A stretch of DNA of 64,000 nucleotides. It comes from Alcaligenes faecalis. GTDB taxonomy: Bacteria > Pseudomonadota > Gammaproteobacteria > Burkholderiales > Burkholderiaceae_B. Shown here piece after piece: positions 26,731-41,785 of this stretch. The notes below the pieces were generated by a model that did not search any database, was not told the origin of the DNA, and saw only the letters and a program-made list of their open reading frames with translations. Numbering within the stretch: position 1 is the first letter of the stretch; every line of letters begins with the position of its first letter. The position numbers were made by a program, and so were the translations under genes. The stretch covers positions 2,788,954 through 2,852,953 of the forward strand of contig NZ_CP031747.1 of NCBI RefSeq assembly GCF_005311025.1. The letters run 5' to 3'.

Positions 26731-27227
26731 CCTTGCCATGCCCCGTGTTTTGCTACTGAGCAGTATTTGGCTGAAAAAAAGAAGCAGCTGGTGGGAGATG
26801 AACTGGAACAACTTCTGGAATGATGGATTGCTCCTTCTTAAGTAAAGTTCATCAGCAATCCAAGCTTCTTTCTGGAGGTAGTTCATGGCTGCAAGGTTTT
26901 CAGATTGCTTGCTTGCTTGTGCCCCGGCCAGTGGAAAACAGCAAGAGGAACTCCAAGCAAGTCAGGGAACAGAGCAGGGAAGACGTCCGAGAGCCGGATT
27001 AAAAGTGAAAAATCCGGTTTCGTATCTTTTGCTTACAAAAATAAGCGCTGAAAACAGAAAAAAATCTATGTGTTTACCCGTATTTCACCGTGATTTCCCA
27101 GTTTTGAAAGCATTCAAAAGCGGCATGTCTAACGCCTGAAAACAGTGACAAAACCAGTAAGAAAAGCACCCAAAATCCAGTTTTTTTAAAAAATTCATCG
27201 AATTATTCAGTTTTCTTCCCAAAAGGC
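26731..27227. other. intergenic region without a recognised gene
   Basis: About 500 bases between the parB terminator and the tRNA promoter. Short plus-strand frames exist but have no family features or good ribosome sites. The last 200 bases are AT-rich and may include upstream elements of the tRNA-tuf promoter. Confidence 0.5.
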
Positions 27228-27256
27228 TTGACGACCTCTTAAAACATGTCCATAAT
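27228..27256 (+). promoter_or_regulatory. sigma-70-type promoter of the tRNA-tuf operon
   Basis: TTGACG and CATAAT are separated by 17 bases, and the -10 box ends 16 bases before the tRNA-Tyr gene. It is preceded by A/T runs like an UP element and followed by a GC-rich stretch, as expected of a strong growth-rate-controlled promoter. Confidence 0.85.
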
Positions 27257-27271
27257 TCGATTTTCGCTTCG

Positions 27272-27358
27272 GGTGGGATGTCCGAGTGGTTAAAGGAGGC
27301 AGACTGTAAATCTGTTGGCCCTGCGCCTACGTTGGTTCGAATCCAACTCCCACCACCA
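27272..27358 (+). tRNA. tRNA-Tyr (anticodon GTA), CCA encoded
   Basis: Acceptor arms GGTGGGA and TCCCACC pair, anticodon is GTA in GACTGTAAATCT, T-loop GGTTCGAATCC, with the long variable arm of a class II tRNA. The CCA end is encoded. Confidence 0.97.
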
Positions 27359-27414
27359 GCACTTTTCTAGAGTCAGCCAGCAAGGCGACTTTAGGAGAGG
27401 GTGAAGAAAAGTCT

Positions 27415-27488
27415 GCGGGTGTAGCTCAATGGTAGAGCAGAAGCCTTCCAAGCTTAAGACGAGGGTTCGATCCCCTTCACCCGCTCCA
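27415..27488 (+). tRNA. tRNA-Gly (anticodon TCC), CCA encoded
   Basis: Acceptor arms GCGGGTG and CACCCGC pair; anticodon TCC in CCTTCCAAGC; T-loop GGTTCGATCCC; CCA encoded. Second gene of the tRNA-tuf unit. Confidence 0.97.
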
Positions 27489-27525
27489 GGTAAAAATCTT
27501 TAGCCACTCTCGGCTGAAGTTGAAT

Positions 27526-27600
<75 letters not shown>

Positions 27601-27643
27601 CATCTCTCTTCTCTATATCGTTCTATCCCTTCAGGAGTCTGCC

Positions 27644-28834
27644 ATGGCTAAAGGCAAGTTTGAACGGACTAAACCGCACGTCAACGTCGGTACTATCGGT
27701 CACGTTGACCACGGTAAAACCACTCTGACCGCTGCAATCTGCACGGTTCTGTCCAAGGCATACGGCGGCGAAGCGCGCGATTACTCGCAGATCGACAACG
27801 CCCCTGAAGAAAAAGCACGTGGTATCACCATCAGCACGTCGCACGTTGAGTACGAAACGCCTAACCGTCACTACGCTCACGTTGACTGCCCCGGCCACGC
27901 TGACTACGTCAAGAACATGATTACCGGTGCTGCCCAGATGGACGGCGCTATTTTGGTTTGCTCGGCCGCTGACGGCCCAATGCCCCAGACTCGCGAGCAC
28001 ATCCTGCTGAGCCGTCAGGTTGGCGTTCCTTACATCATCGTGTTCCTGAACAAGGCCGACATGGTTGATGACGAAGAGCTGATCGAACTGGTTGAAATGG
28101 AAGTTCGCGAACTGTTGTCCAAGTACGACTTCCCTGGCGACGACACCCCGATCATCAAGGGTTCGGCCAAACTGGCTCTGGAAGGCGACGAAGGCCCACT
28201 GGGCAGCCAAGCCGTTCTGGCTCTGGCCGAAGCGCTGGACAGCTACATTCCTACGCCTGAGCGTGCCGTTGACGGTACGTTCCTGATGCCTGTTGAAGAC
28301 GTGTTCTCGATCTCCGGCCGTGGTACGGTTGTGACCGGTCGTATTGAGCGCGGCATCATCAAAGTCGGCGAAGAAATCGAAATCGTGGGTATCAAAGACA
28401 CGGTCAAGACCATTTGTACCGGCGTTGAAATGTTCCGCAAACTGCTGGACCAGGGCGAAGCTGGCGATAACGTCGGTCTGCTGCTGCGTGGTACCAAGCG
28501 TGAAGACGTGGAACGTGGTCAGGTTCTGGCCAAACCCGGTTCGATCAAGCCACACACCGACTTCGACGCCGAGGTGTACATTCTGTCCAAAGAAGAAGGT
28601 GGTCGTCACACTCCTTTCTTCAAGGGCTACCGTCCTCAGTTCTACTTCCGTACGACTGACGTGACCGGCACCATCGAGCTGCCAGAAGACAAGGAAATGG
28701 TTCTGCCAGGCGACAACATTTCGATGAAAGTGTCCCTGATCGCTCCTATCGCCATGGAAGAAGGTCTGCGCTTCGCTATTCGCGAAGGCGGCCGTACCGT
28801 TGGCGCTGGCGTGGTTGCAAAAATCATCAAGTAA
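27644..28834 (+). CDS. tuf: elongation factor Tu (copy 1)
   Basis: A 396-residue translation GTPase that delivers aminoacyl-tRNA to the ribosome. G-domain motifs are GHVDHGKTT, the switch I region RGITIS, DCPGHAD and NKAD; domains 2 and 3 follow with the conserved [13 protein letters not shown] and FRTTDVTG. The protein is identical to the product of the copy at 50668. An AGGAG site lies ahead of the ATG. This copy is read from the tRNA promoter and lies upstream of tRNA-Trp and secE, as in the E. coli tufB unit. Confidence 0.98.
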   Translation: MAKGKFERTKPHVNVGTIGHVDHGKTTLTAAICTVLSKAYGGEARDYSQIDNAPEEKARGITISTSHVEYETPNRHYAHVDCPGHADYVKNMITGAAQMDGAILVCSAADGPMPQTREHILLSRQVGVPYIIVFLNKADMVDDEELIELVEMEVRELLSKYDFPGDDTPIIKGSAKLALEGDEGPLGSQAVLALAEALDSYIPTPERAVDGTFLMPVEDVFSISGRGTVVTGRIERGIIKVGEEIEIVGIKDTVKTICTGVEMFRKLLDQGEAGDNVGLLLRGTKREDVERGQVLAKPGSIKPHTDFDAEVYILSKEEGGRHTPFFKGYRPQFYFRTTDVTGTIELPEDKEMVLPGDNISMKVSLIAPIAMEEGLRFAIREGGRTVGAGVVAKIIK

Positions 28835-28852
28835 AAAAAGAGTAGTAATTTT

Positions 28853-28882
28853 GGGCGAAAGAGGTTAATATCCTCTTTTGCC
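28853..28882 (+). terminator. hairpin between tuf and tRNA-Trp
   Basis: GGCGAAAGAGG pairs with CCTCTTTTGCC (11 bp with one G-T) around a 7-base loop. There is no T-run, so it is more likely a partial attenuator or RNA-processing site than a full stop. Confidence 0.5.
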
Positions 28883-28929
28883 TAAAAGCCAAACGTAGCA
28901 AAGTAACGCGCTACGGTTTGTCAAGGTAT

Positions 28930-29005
28930 AGGGGTATAGCTCAATTGGCAGAGCGTCGGTCTCCAAAACCGAAGGTTGAGGGTTCGATTCCTTCTGCCCC
29001 TGCCA
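28930..29005 (+). tRNA. tRNA-Trp (anticodon CCA), CCA encoded
   Basis: Acceptor arms AGGGGTA and TGCCCCT pair (one G-T), anticodon CCA in GGTCTCCAAAACC, T-loop GGTTCGATTCC, 3' CCA encoded. Lies between tuf and secE. Confidence 0.97.
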
Positions 29006-29050
29006 CCACAGTCACTCGCCACCACCTCGCGTGGCGTCACTCGTCGGAAT

Positions 29051-29431
29051 ATGTCGAATACCAACGTAGAAACCGTTAACCGAGGTTCCGAGCGCATCAA
29101 GCTGGGCCTAGCGGTCCTAGTCGTCGCCGCCGGTATTGTTGGCTATTCCGTTCTGGATGGCCAAAATTCACTGGTTCGCGCTGGGGTATTTGTTGCCAGC
29201 TTAATCGTCGCCGTATTGATCATCTGGTTTAGCGATACAGGCCGCCGCCTGGTCGCTTTTTCTCGTGATGCCTACACGGAAGTGCGTCGCGTTCACTGGC
29301 CATCCCGTAAAGAAGCAACGCAAATGACGGGTATCGTCTTTGTGTTTGTTGCCGTTATGGCCATCTTGTTGTGGCTGATTGACAAAGGGCTCGGCTGGAT
29401 CATTTATGGCCTGTTGCTGGGCTGGAAATAA
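29051..29431 (+). CDS. secE: preprotein translocase subunit SecE
   Basis: A 126-residue inner-membrane protein with three hydrophobic helices, near E. coli SecE length. The conserved cytosolic amphipathic segment EVRRVHWPSRKEATQMT precedes the last helix, which is the family's hallmark. SecE forms the SecYEG channel clamp. The ATG at 29051 is chosen because the family begins just before the first helix; the frame stays open back through tRNA-Trp. It is the first coding gene of the secE-nusG pair, 9 bases before nusG. Confidence 0.95.
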   Translation: MSNTNVETVNRGSERIKLGLAVLVVAAGIVGYSVLDGQNSLVRAGVFVASLIVAVLIIWFSDTGRRLVAFSRDAYTEVRRVHWPSRKEATQMTGIVFVFVAVMAILLWLIDKGLGWIIYGLLLGWK

Positions 29432-29440
29432 AGGGCACAC

Positions 29441-29974
29441 ATGAGCAAACGCTGGTATGTGGTTCACGTTTATTCCGGCATGGAAAAAAGCGTGCACAAA
29501 GCTCTGGTGGAGCGCATTGAACGCGCTGATCTCCAAGAAGCGTTTGGTCGCATTCTGGTTCCATCGGAAGAAGTCGTTGAAGTAAAGAACGGCAAGAAAT
29601 CAATTACAGAGCGACGTATTTACCCTGGTTACGTTCTGGTCGAGATGGCCTTGACCGACGAAACCTGGCACTTGGTAAAAAGTACGCCGCGAGTCACCGG
29701 CTTTTTGGGCGGTTCCGGTAACCGTCCCGCTCCCATCTCCGAGCGCGAAGTGGAAAAAATCCTGTCGCAAATGGAAGAGGGCGTTGAGAAGCCACGGCAC
29801 AAAGTGCTGTTCGAGGTTGGCGAACTGGTACGCGTCAAGGACGGTCCGTTTGCAGACTTTAACGGTAACGTCGAAGAAGTTAACTACGAGAAAAACAAGG
29901 TTCGTGTCACCGTTACTATTTTCGGTCGCGCCACCCCCGTTGAACTCGATTTCGATCAAGTCGAAAAGACCTGA
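29441..29974 (+). CDS. nusG: transcription elongation/antitermination factor NusG
   Basis: A 177-residue protein with the NGN domain ([38 protein letters not shown]) and a C-terminal KOW domain ([22 protein letters not shown]). NusG binds RNA polymerase and links it to Rho or to ribosomal protein S10. Located in the standard secE-nusG-rplK order. Confidence 0.98.
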   Translation: MSKRWYVVHVYSGMEKSVHKALVERIERADLQEAFGRILVPSEEVVEVKNGKKSITERRIYPGYVLVEMALTDETWHLVKSTPRVTGFLGGSGNRPAPISEREVEKILSQMEEGVEKPRHKVLFEVGELVRVKDGPFADFNGNVEEVNYEKNKVRVTVTIFGRATPVELDFDQVEKT

Positions 29975-30041
29975 TTAATTACAACCCCCGGGAAGCCTGT
30001 CGCATCATGTGCCAGGCGTCATCACCCGCAAGGAGCTAAGC

Positions 30042-30476
30042 ATGGCGAAGAAAATCGTCGGCTTTATCAAGCTGCAAGTCCCAGCTGGTAAGGCAAACCC
30101 ATCCCCTCCAATCGGTCCAGCGCTGGGTCAGCGCGGTCTGAACATCATGGAATTCTGCAAGGCGTTCAACGCCCAGACACAGGGTCTGGAACCCGGTCTG
30201 CCAATTCCTGTGGTGATCACCGCTTTTGCTGACAAGAGCTTCACGTTCATCATGAAGACTCCTCCAGCAACCATCCTGATCAAAAAGGCTGCTGGTATCA
30301 AATCCGGTTCTGCACGTCCTAACGTGGATAAAGTCGGTACGCTGACCCGCGCTCAGGCTGAAGAAATCGCCAAGACCAAACAACCCGACCTGACCGCTGC
30401 CGATCTGGACGCCGCTGTGCGTACCATCGCTGGTAGCGCTCGCAGCATGGGCATCAACGTTGAAGGGGTGGTGTAA
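30042..30476 (+). CDS. rplK: 50S ribosomal protein L11
   Basis: A 144-residue protein. The N-terminal domain has the ISPPIG-type loop ([20 protein letters not shown]), binding thiopeptides and the GTPase-associated region of 23S rRNA; the C-terminal RNA-binding domain ends [10 protein letters not shown]. The ATG at 30042 is preceded by AAGGAG; an upstream in-frame GTG would add 11 non-conserved residues. First of rplK-rplA. Confidence 0.97.
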   Translation: MAKKIVGFIKLQVPAGKANPSPPIGPALGQRGLNIMEFCKAFNAQTQGLEPGLPIPVVITAFADKSFTFIMKTPPATILIKKAAGIKSGSARPNVDKVGTLTRAQAEEIAKTKQPDLTAADLDAAVRTIAGSARSMGINVEGVV

Positions 30477-30479
30477 GTC

Positions 30480-31175
30480 ATGGCTAAAGTAAGCAAACGC
30501 GCAGCCGCTATTGCTGCCAAGATCGACCGCAACAAGTTCTACCCTGTGGCCGAAGCTCTGGCCCTGGTGAAAGATACTGCCACTGCCAAGTTCGACGAAT
30601 CCATCGATATCGCTGTTCAGCTGGGCATTGATCCTCGTAAGTCCGACCAACTGGTCCGTGGCTCCGTGGTTCTGCCTGCTGGTACCGGTAAAACCGTGCG
30701 TGTTGCCGTTTTCGCCCAAGGCGAAAAAGCCGACGCCGCTCGTGAAGCTGGTGCTGACATCGTTGGTCTGGACGACCTGGCTGAGCAAATCAAAGCCGGT
30801 CAGATGGACTTTGACGTTGTGATCGCTTCGCCTGACACCATGCGTGTTGTCGGTACCCTGGGTCAGGTTCTGGGCCCTCGTGGCCTGATGCCAAACCCCA
30901 AGGTTGGTACTGTGACTCCTGACGTTGCTACGGCTGTTAAGAACGCCAAGGCTGGTCAAGTTCAATACCGTACTGACAAGGCCGGTATCATTCACAGCAC
31001 CATTGGTCGCGCTTCGTTCAACGTTGAACAGCTGCAGACCAACCTGGTTGCCCTGGTTGACGCCTTGAACAAGGCTCGTCCAGCCGCTGCCAAGGGTGTT
31101 TACCTGCGCAAGGTTGCCGTGTCCTCCACCATGGGTGGCGGTGCACGTGTTGAAATTGCATCTCTGACTGTTTAA
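30480..31175 (+). CDS. rplA: 50S ribosomal protein L1
   Basis: A 231-residue protein with the typical L1 two-domain layout, including [34 protein letters not shown] and the C-terminal VSSTMGGG. L1 forms the ribosomal L1 stalk and represses its own operon by binding the leader mRNA. Starts three bases after rplK. Confidence 0.97.
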   Translation: MAKVSKRAAAIAAKIDRNKFYPVAEALALVKDTATAKFDESIDIAVQLGIDPRKSDQLVRGSVVLPAGTGKTVRVAVFAQGEKADAAREAGADIVGLDDLAEQIKAGQMDFDVVIASPDTMRVVGTLGQVLGPRGLMPNPKVGTVTPDVATAVKNAKAGQVQYRTDKAGIIHSTIGRASFNVEQLQTNLVALVDALNKARPAAAKGVYLRKVAVSSTMGGGARVEIASLTV

Positions 31176-31408
31176 TCAACAGTTAGAAAAAAAGAACTTT
31201 GGGCTGTGATCCTGTTTACAGGGTCACTGCTGTCAAAGACCGTTGGAGCAGTTGGCTGACTTGTCATCTCACTGCTTAATCGGGGCAGAACGTCCCATCC
31301 AACGTAGACGGCGCCCGTGGAAGAATTCGTTATAGAACTCGTCCAGGTGCGCCGCATTCGGTTGATGTTGGGAAGCCTTCCCGACATCGTTTGAAGGAGT
31401 GTTCAACC
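31176..31408 (+). promoter_or_regulatory. L10-type ribosomal leader upstream of rplJ
   Basis: A 233-base gap between rplA and rplJ, the position of the known L10(L12)4 autoregulatory leader. A stem GATGTTGGGAA/TTCCCGACATC (31364-31388) sits directly before the AAGGAG ribosome site, so it can control rplJ translation. Assignment rests on position and this hairpin. Confidence 0.7.
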
Positions 31409-31933
31409 GTGAGTCTCAATCGTGAAGAGAAAGCGGTAGTCATCGAAGAAGTCACTGCCGAACTGGCAAAGGCCCAATCGATCATTATCGCCGAGTACCG
31501 TGGTCTGGACGTCGCTTCTGCTACCGTATTGCGCAAAAAAGCGCGTGAGTCTGGCGTCTACCTGCGTGTGTTGAAAAACACCCTGGTTCGTCGTTCGTTG
31601 GCAGGTACCTCGTTTGACGGTATCTCCAGCCAGCTCGTGGGTCCTCTGATGTACGCCATCAGTGAAGATCCCGTTGCTGCGGCGAAAGTCGTTGCAGATT
31701 TTGCCAAGACCAATGACAAATTGGTCATCATGGGCGGTGCGCTGCCCAATAGCGTTCTGAATGCTGATGGTGTTAAGGCTCTGGCCACAATGCCCTCGCG
31801 CGAAGAATTGCTGGCGAAACTGCTGGGCACCATGCAAGCACCTATCGCTACTTTTGTGCGTACGCTTAACGAAGTTCCCACCAAGTTTGTTCGCGGCCTG
31901 GCGGCTGTGCGCGATCAGAAAGAAGCTGCGTAA
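31409..31933 (+). CDS. rplJ: 50S ribosomal protein L10
   Basis: A 174-residue protein starting at GTG 31409, nine bases after AAGGAG. Conserved parts are [30 protein letters not shown] and a C-terminal helix that anchors L7/L12 dimers ([20 protein letters not shown]). L10 with L7/L12 forms the stalk and represses translation of its own mRNA through the leader. Confidence 0.97.
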   Translation: MSLNREEKAVVIEEVTAELAKAQSIIIAEYRGLDVASATVLRKKARESGVYLRVLKNTLVRRSLAGTSFDGISSQLVGPLMYAISEDPVAAAKVVADFAKTNDKLVIMGGALPNSVLNADGVKALATMPSREELLAKLLGTMQAPIATFVRTLNEVPTKFVRGLAAVRDQKEAA

Positions 31934-32012
31934 GCAGTTTTCCTTCAGGAAACTTCGTCGTTGCGAACGACAACCAAACCTGGCATTTACCTAATATCTG
32001 GAGTTCTTAAAA

Positions 32013-32390
32013 ATGGCTACTAAAGCTGAAATCCTTGACGCCATCGGCGCAATGTCCGTGCTCGAACTGTCCGAGCTGATCAAAGAAATGGAAGAAAAAT
32101 TCGGTGTGTCGGCTGCTGCCGCCGCTGTTGCTGTTGCAGCTCCTGCTGCTGGTGGCGCTGCTGCTGCCGCTGAAGAGCAAACCGAATTCACCGTGTTCCT
32201 GGCTGACGTTGGCGCAAACAAAGTTAGCGTCATTAAAGTCGTGCGCGAAATCACCGGTCTGGGCCTGAAAGAAGCCAAAGACTTGGTTGACGGTGCTCCT
32301 AAGGCTGTTAAAGAAGGCTTGTCCAAAGCTGATGCTGAAGACGCTCAGAAGAAGCTGGAAGAAGCTGGCGCCAAGATCGAGCTCAAGTAA
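32013..32390 (+). CDS. rplL: 50S ribosomal protein L7/L12
   Basis: A 125-residue stalk protein: N-terminal dimerisation helices, an Ala/Gly-rich hinge, then the compact C-terminal domain with [20 protein letters not shown]. It recruits translation GTPases. Follows rplJ by 79 bases. Confidence 0.98.
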   Translation: MATKAEILDAIGAMSVLELSELIKEMEEKFGVSAAAAAVAVAAPAAGGAAAAAEEQTEFTVFLADVGANKVSVIKVVREITGLGLKEAKDLVDGAPKAVKEGLSKADAEDAQKKLEEAGAKIELK

Positions 32391-32404
32391 GAGTATCGAT
32401 AGAT

Positions 32405-32439
32405 GCCCGGGAATGCGTTTCAAGCCTTCCCGGGCTTTT
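32405..32439 (+). terminator. attenuator between rplL and rpoB
   Basis: GCCCGGGAA pairs with TTCCCGGGC (9 bp) and is followed by four T. In E. coli a partial terminator sits at this same place and lowers rpoBC relative to rplJL; the same role is likely here. Confidence 0.8.
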
Positions 32440-32552
32440 GCGTTTCCAGAAAACCCATGATTTTTAATTAGTATTGTAGAAAGTCGGGTTTTTTAGAGTC
32501 GTAAACCAGGGCCGTGGTTGACGGTCCGTGTAACCCTTGAGTCGGAGTGCTC

Positions 32553-35500
32553 ATGCCTTATTCGTACACCGAAAAAAAGCGCATACGCAAGAGCTTCGCC
32601 AAACGTGAAGACGTACAGCAGGTTCCTTACCTGTTGGCTACCCAGCTGCATTCTTTCAGAACCTTCTTGCAGAAGGACACGCTGCCTTCTCAGCGTAAGG
32701 TTGAAGGCTTGCAGGAAGCTTTCAGTTCCATATTTCCAATAGTAAGCCATAACCAAATGGCGCGGCTAGAGTTCGTGAGCTATACGCTCGGCGAGCCGGT
32801 GTTCGACGTCAAAGAGTGTCAACTTCGTGGTTTGACCTATGCTTCCCCCTTGCGGGCGAAGGTTCGTCTGGTCCTTATGGACCGCGAGGTGAGCAAGCCT
32901 ACCGTCAAGGAAGTAAAAGAGCAAGAAGTCTACATGGGCGAAATGCCCCTGATGACTGATAACGGCTCTTTTGTGATCAACGGTACCGAACGAGTCATCG
33001 TTTCCCAGCTGCACCGTTCCCCCGGCGTGTTCTTTGAACACGACCGCGGTAAAACGCACAGCTCGGGTAAGTTGCTGTTCTCGGCTCGCGTGATTCCTTA
33101 CCGTGGTTCCTGGCTGGACTTCGAGTTCGATCCCAAGGACATTCTGTTCTTCCGTATCGACCGTCGTCGCAAGATGCCTGTGACTATCTTGCTGAAGGCC
33201 ATTGGCCTGACGCCAGAACAGATCCTGGCCCACTTCTTCGAGTTCGATCACATCGAACTGCACCAGGAAGGTGGCAAGCTGCAATTCGTTCCAGAACACT
33301 GGAAGGGCGAGGTTGCCCGTTTCGACATTACCGACCGTGATGGTCGCGTACTGGTTGAAAAGGACAAGCGTATCAATGCCAAGCATTTGCGCGACCTGCA
33401 AGCAGCCAAGATCGAATACATTTCCATCCCGGAAGATTTCCTTCTGGGTCGTGTGCTGGCCAAGAACATCATCAACGCCGAAACCGGCGAGGTGATTGCC
33501 AACGCCAACGACGAAATTACCGAATCCATTCTGGCCGAAATGCGCGCAGCCAATGTGCGTGATTTCGAGACCCTGTACGTCAACGAACTGGATCAGGGCG
33601 GCTTTATCTCCCTGACCCTGCGCACGGACGAAACAGCGGATTCCAATGCTGCCCGCATCGCGATCTATCGCATGATGCGTCCCGGCGAGCCACCAACCGA
33701 AGAAGCGGTTGAGGCTTTGTTCAACCGTCTGTTCTACAGCGAAGAGTCCTACGACTTGTCGCGCGTGGGTCGCATGAAGGTGAACAGCCGTCTGGGCCGT
33801 GGTGACAGCATTGAAGGTCCCATGACCCTGACCGACGAAGACATTCTGGACACCATTCAGGTGCTGGTGAATCTGCGTAACGGCCGCGGTCAGATCGACG
33901 ATATCGATCACCTGGGTAACCGTCGTGTTCGTTGCGTGGGCGAATTGGCTGAAAACCAGTTCCGCGCCGGTCTGGTGCGTGTGGAACGTGCCGTCAAGGA
34001 ACGTCTGGGCCAGGCCGAGACCGAAAACCTGATGCCGCACGATCTGATCAACTCCAAGCCCATCTCTGCGGCTGTCAAGGAGTTCTTCGGTTCCAGCCAG
34101 CTGTCGCAATTTATGGACCAAACCAACCCGCTGTCCGAGATCACGCACAAGCGTCGTGTTTCGGCACTGGGCCCTGGTGGTCTGACTCGTGAACGTGCGG
34201 GCTTTGAGGTGCGCGACGTGCACCCAACCCACTACGGTCGCGTGTGCCCGATTGAAACGCCTGAAGGTCCAAACATTGGTCTGATCAACTCCATGGCGCT
34301 GTACGCTCGTCTGAACGAGTACGGTTTCCTGGAAACGCCTTACCGCAAGATTGTTGACGGCAAGGTCAGTGAACAGATCGATTACCTGTCGGCTATTGAA
34401 GAAAGCAATTACGTCATCGCTCAGGCTAACGCCGAGTTGACCGAAGACGGTGCCTTTGCTGACGATCTGGTTGCCTGCCGTGAAGCTGGCGAAACCATGA
34501 TGACTGCGCCAGAGAACATCCATTACATGGACGTGGCTCCTTCGCAGATCGTGTCTGTGGCTGCTTCGCTGATTCCGTTCCTGGAGCACGATGACGCCAA
34601 CCGAGCACTGATGGGCGCCAACATGCAGCGTCAGGCAGTTCCTTGCCTGCGCCCTGAGAAGCCTTTGGTCGGTACCGGTATCGAACGTACTGTTGCTGTT
34701 GACTCGGGTACCACCGTACAAGCCCGTCGTGGCGGTGTGGTTGTAGACGTTGACGCACAGCGCGTGGTTATTCGCGTGCACGATGACGAGAACGTGGCTG
34801 GCGAGGTCGGTGTAGATATCTACAACATGACCAAGTACACCCGTTCCAACCAGAACACCAACATCAACCAGCGTCCTATCGTCAAACGTGGCGATATCGT
34901 GGCTCGTGGTGACGTGCTGGCTGACGGCGCATCGACTGACCTGGGCGAATTGGCTCTGGGTCAGAACATGCTGATCGCCTTCATGCCCTGGAACGGCTAC
35001 AACTTCGAGGACTCGATTCTGATCTCCGAGAAGGTCGTGGCTGACGATCGCTACACGTCGGTTCACATCGAAGAGTTGACGGTTGTTGCCCGTGACACGA
35101 AGCTGGGACCTGAGGATATCACCCGCGATATCAGCAACCTGTCCGAAATTCAGCTGAACCGTCTGGACGATTCCGGCATTGTGTACATCGGCGCCGAAGT
35201 GCGTGCCGACGACGTGCTGGTCGGTAAAGTGACACCCAAGGGTGAAACCCAGCTGACGCCGGAAGAAAAGCTGCTGCGCGCCATTTTTGGTGAAAAAGCC
35301 TCTGACGTTAAAGACACCTCCCTGCGCGTGCCTTCGGGCATGGTCGGTACGGTGATCGACGTTCAAGTCTTTACCCGTGAAGGTATCGAGCGTGACAAGC
35401 GTGCTCAGTCCATCATTGATGATGAACTGCGTCGCTACCGTCAGGACCTGAACGACCAGCTGCAAATCGTTGAAGACGACGCCTTTGACCGTGCCTTGAA

Positions 35501-36664
35501 GTTCCTGGTCGGCAAAACCGTCAACGGTGGTCCACGCAAACTGCCCAAGGGCACCGAGCTGACTGCTGATTACCTGAACGATCTGGATCGCTGGCAGTGG
35601 TTCGACATCCGTCTGGCAGACGAGCAACACGCACTGGTGCTGGAGCACACCAAGGAATCCTTGGAGCAAAAGCGTCACCAGTTCGACTTGGCTTTTGAAG
35701 AAAAGCGCAAGAAGCTCACTCAAGGCGACGAGCTGCCTCCTGGCGTGCTGAAGATGGTCAAGGTTTACCTGGCTGTTAAGCGTCGTCTGCAGCCTGGTGA
35801 CAAGATGGCTGGCCGTCACGGTAACAAGGGTGTGGTTTCCCGCATCGTTCCCGTGGAAGACATGCCGCACATGGCTGACGGTACCCCTGTGGACATCGTT
35901 CTGAACCCGCTGGGCGTGCCTTCGCGTATGAACGTGGGTCAGGTTCTGGAAGTTCACCTGGGTTGGGCTGCCAAAGGTATTGGCCACCGCATCAACGACA
36001 TGATGCAAGAAGAAAAGAACGTGCAGGTTTCCGAACTGCGCGCGTTCCTGGACAAGGTCTACAACACTGCCGGCAAGAAGACTCGCATCAACGAGTTGAC
36101 TGACGACGAAGTGATGAACATGGCCACCAACTTGCAGAAAGGTCTGCCATTGGCTACGCCAGTGTTCGACGGTGCAACCGAGCAGGAAATCGACCAGATG
36201 TTGCGTCTGGCCTACCCTGACGACATCGCCGAGAAACTGCAGCTGGCACCACACCGCACGCAGGTTCGCCTGTTTGACGGTCGTACCGGCGAAGCCTTTG
36301 AGCGTATGGTCACCGTAGGCTACATGCACTACCTGAAGCTGCATCACCTGGTCGATGACAAGATGCACGCTCGTTCGACCGGTCCGTACTCCCTGGTTAC
36401 TCAGCAGCCGCTGGGTGGTAAGGCTCAGTTCGGTGGTCAGCGTTTCGGGGAGATGGAAGTCTGGGCGCTGGAAGCGTATGGCGCCGCCTACACCCTGCAG
36501 GAAATGCTCACGGTTAAATCCGACGACATCGCCGGCCGTACCAAGGTCTACGAGAATATTGTCAAGGGTGACCACGTGATCGACGCCGGTATGCCGGAGT
36601 CCTTTAACGTTCTGGTCAAGGAAATCCGTTCCTTGTCCCTGGACATGGATTTGGAGCGTAAATA

Positions 36665-36665
<1 letters not shown>
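32553..36665 (+). CDS. rpoB: RNA polymerase beta subunit
   Basis: A 1370-residue subunit forming half of the catalytic cleft. The rifampicin-binding region is intact around [20 protein letters not shown] and [13 protein letters not shown] with no visible resistance substitution in this stretch. Further hallmarks are [30 protein letters not shown] and the C-terminal [20 protein letters not shown]. The ATG at 32553 fits the family start [13 protein letters not shown]. It overlaps rpoC by one base (TAATG), giving translational coupling. Confidence 0.98.
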
Positions 36666-40927
<4,262 letters not shown>

Positions 40928-40944
40928 GCCAGACTTAGTGGTTC

Positions 40945-40968
40945 CCCACCCTGCTTATCCAGGGTGGG
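40945..40968 (+). terminator. hairpin after rpoC
   Basis: CCCACCCTG pairs with CAGGGTGGG (9 bp, 6-base loop). No T-run follows; it may stabilise the 3' end or assist the terminator 45 bases on. Confidence 0.6.
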
Positions 40969-41011
40969 CCGCTACCTTCAGGTAGTCGGTTGAAACCAGA
41001 TAGTTCGAGCT

Positions 41012-41051
41012 AAAAAAATCCCCACATGGCCAGGCCACGTGGGGATTTTTT
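41012..41051. terminator. bidirectional terminator between rpoC and azurin
   Basis: A-run, then AATCCCCAC pairs with GTGGGGATT with inner TGGCC/GGCCA, then a T-run. Symmetrical, so it can stop rpoC transcripts on the plus strand and azurin transcripts on the minus strand. Confidence 0.95.
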
Positions 41052-41082
41052 ATGGCCGTCTGGCGGCTACAAGCGGATGCGC

Positions 41083-41529
41083 TTAGCTACCCAGCTTGAT
41101 TTCGCCAGTCATGATGCTCCAGTGACCTGGGAAGGAGCAGAAGAATGCGTAGTCTTCGCCTTCTTTCAGCTTGGAGACGTCAAAGGTTACGGAGGTGCTT
41201 TCGCCACCGCCAACCACGTCAGTGTGAGCGATCACGCGTTCGTCACCGGCTTTAACGTAGTTGTTGTCCAGACCGGCTTTCATGCCATCGGTAGCAACAG
41301 CGCTTTCATCGGCTTTCTTCGAGATAACGACGTTGTGGCCCATGGCTGCTTTAGGCAGCTTGCCAGTGTGTTTCAGGTTGATTGTGAATTCCTTGCATGT
41401 CTTGTCAACAACGATGCTCTTGGTGTTGAACTGCATGGAGTCATTGCCTTCGATGGTAACGTCGCAAGCAGCAAAAGCAGGCACGCTGGCCAATCCAAGA
41501 ACGGCTGTGAAAGCGATTTTGGCAAACAT
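41083..41529 (-). CDS. azu: azurin precursor (blue copper protein)
   Basis: A 148-residue precursor. Residues 1-20 are a signal peptide cut after AFA; the mature 128-residue protein starts [18 protein letters not shown]. The type 1 copper site is intact in mature numbering: Gly44/His45 in MGHNVV, Cys111, His116 and Met120 in [11 protein letters not shown]; Cys2-Cys25 would form the usual disulfide. It is a periplasmic electron carrier, for example to denitrification enzymes. AAGGAG precedes the start; I saw no clear FNR-type box upstream. The sequence is close to what I recall of A. faecalis azurin, which guides the organism guess. Confidence 0.97.
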   Translation of the reverse strand: MFAKIAFTAVLGLASVPAFAACDVTIEGNDSMQFNTKSIVVDKTCKEFTINLKHTGKLPKAAMGHNVVISKKADESAVATDGMKAGLDNNYVKAGDERVIAHTDVVGGGESTSVTFDVSKLKEGEDYAFFCSFPGHWSIMTGEIKLGS

Positions 41530-41785
41530 TCTAGTAACTCCTTGAAAACTGACAAAAAAAGGAACGGGACACGGGGGGTGTTGTTCCGGTCTTACAGCAT
41601 AGACTGTAGCGCACTCAAGGTGCTTAACAAAACAAAGACCCGGACTATTTTACCGGCTTATATCGCCGCGTCCGAGACCGTAAATGATTTGTTTTCCCAT
41701 CGTTTGATGTGGCTCTAACAGCCTCACTCTATCACCTTCAGGTAGCTTGACGGCGGTGCAGATCAGGTTTCACTTTTCGGGATGT

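Noticed and set aside
32766-36575. Very long open frame on the minus strand opposite rpoB (1269 codons)
   Set aside because: It is a shadow of the strong codon bias of rpoB. It has no ribosome site and its residues are repetitive His/Gln/Val/Thr without family features.
41530-41785. FNR/Anr-type box (TTGAT-N4-ATCAA) upstream of azurin
   Set aside because: Looked for as expected for a denitrification-linked gene; no acceptable match was seen.
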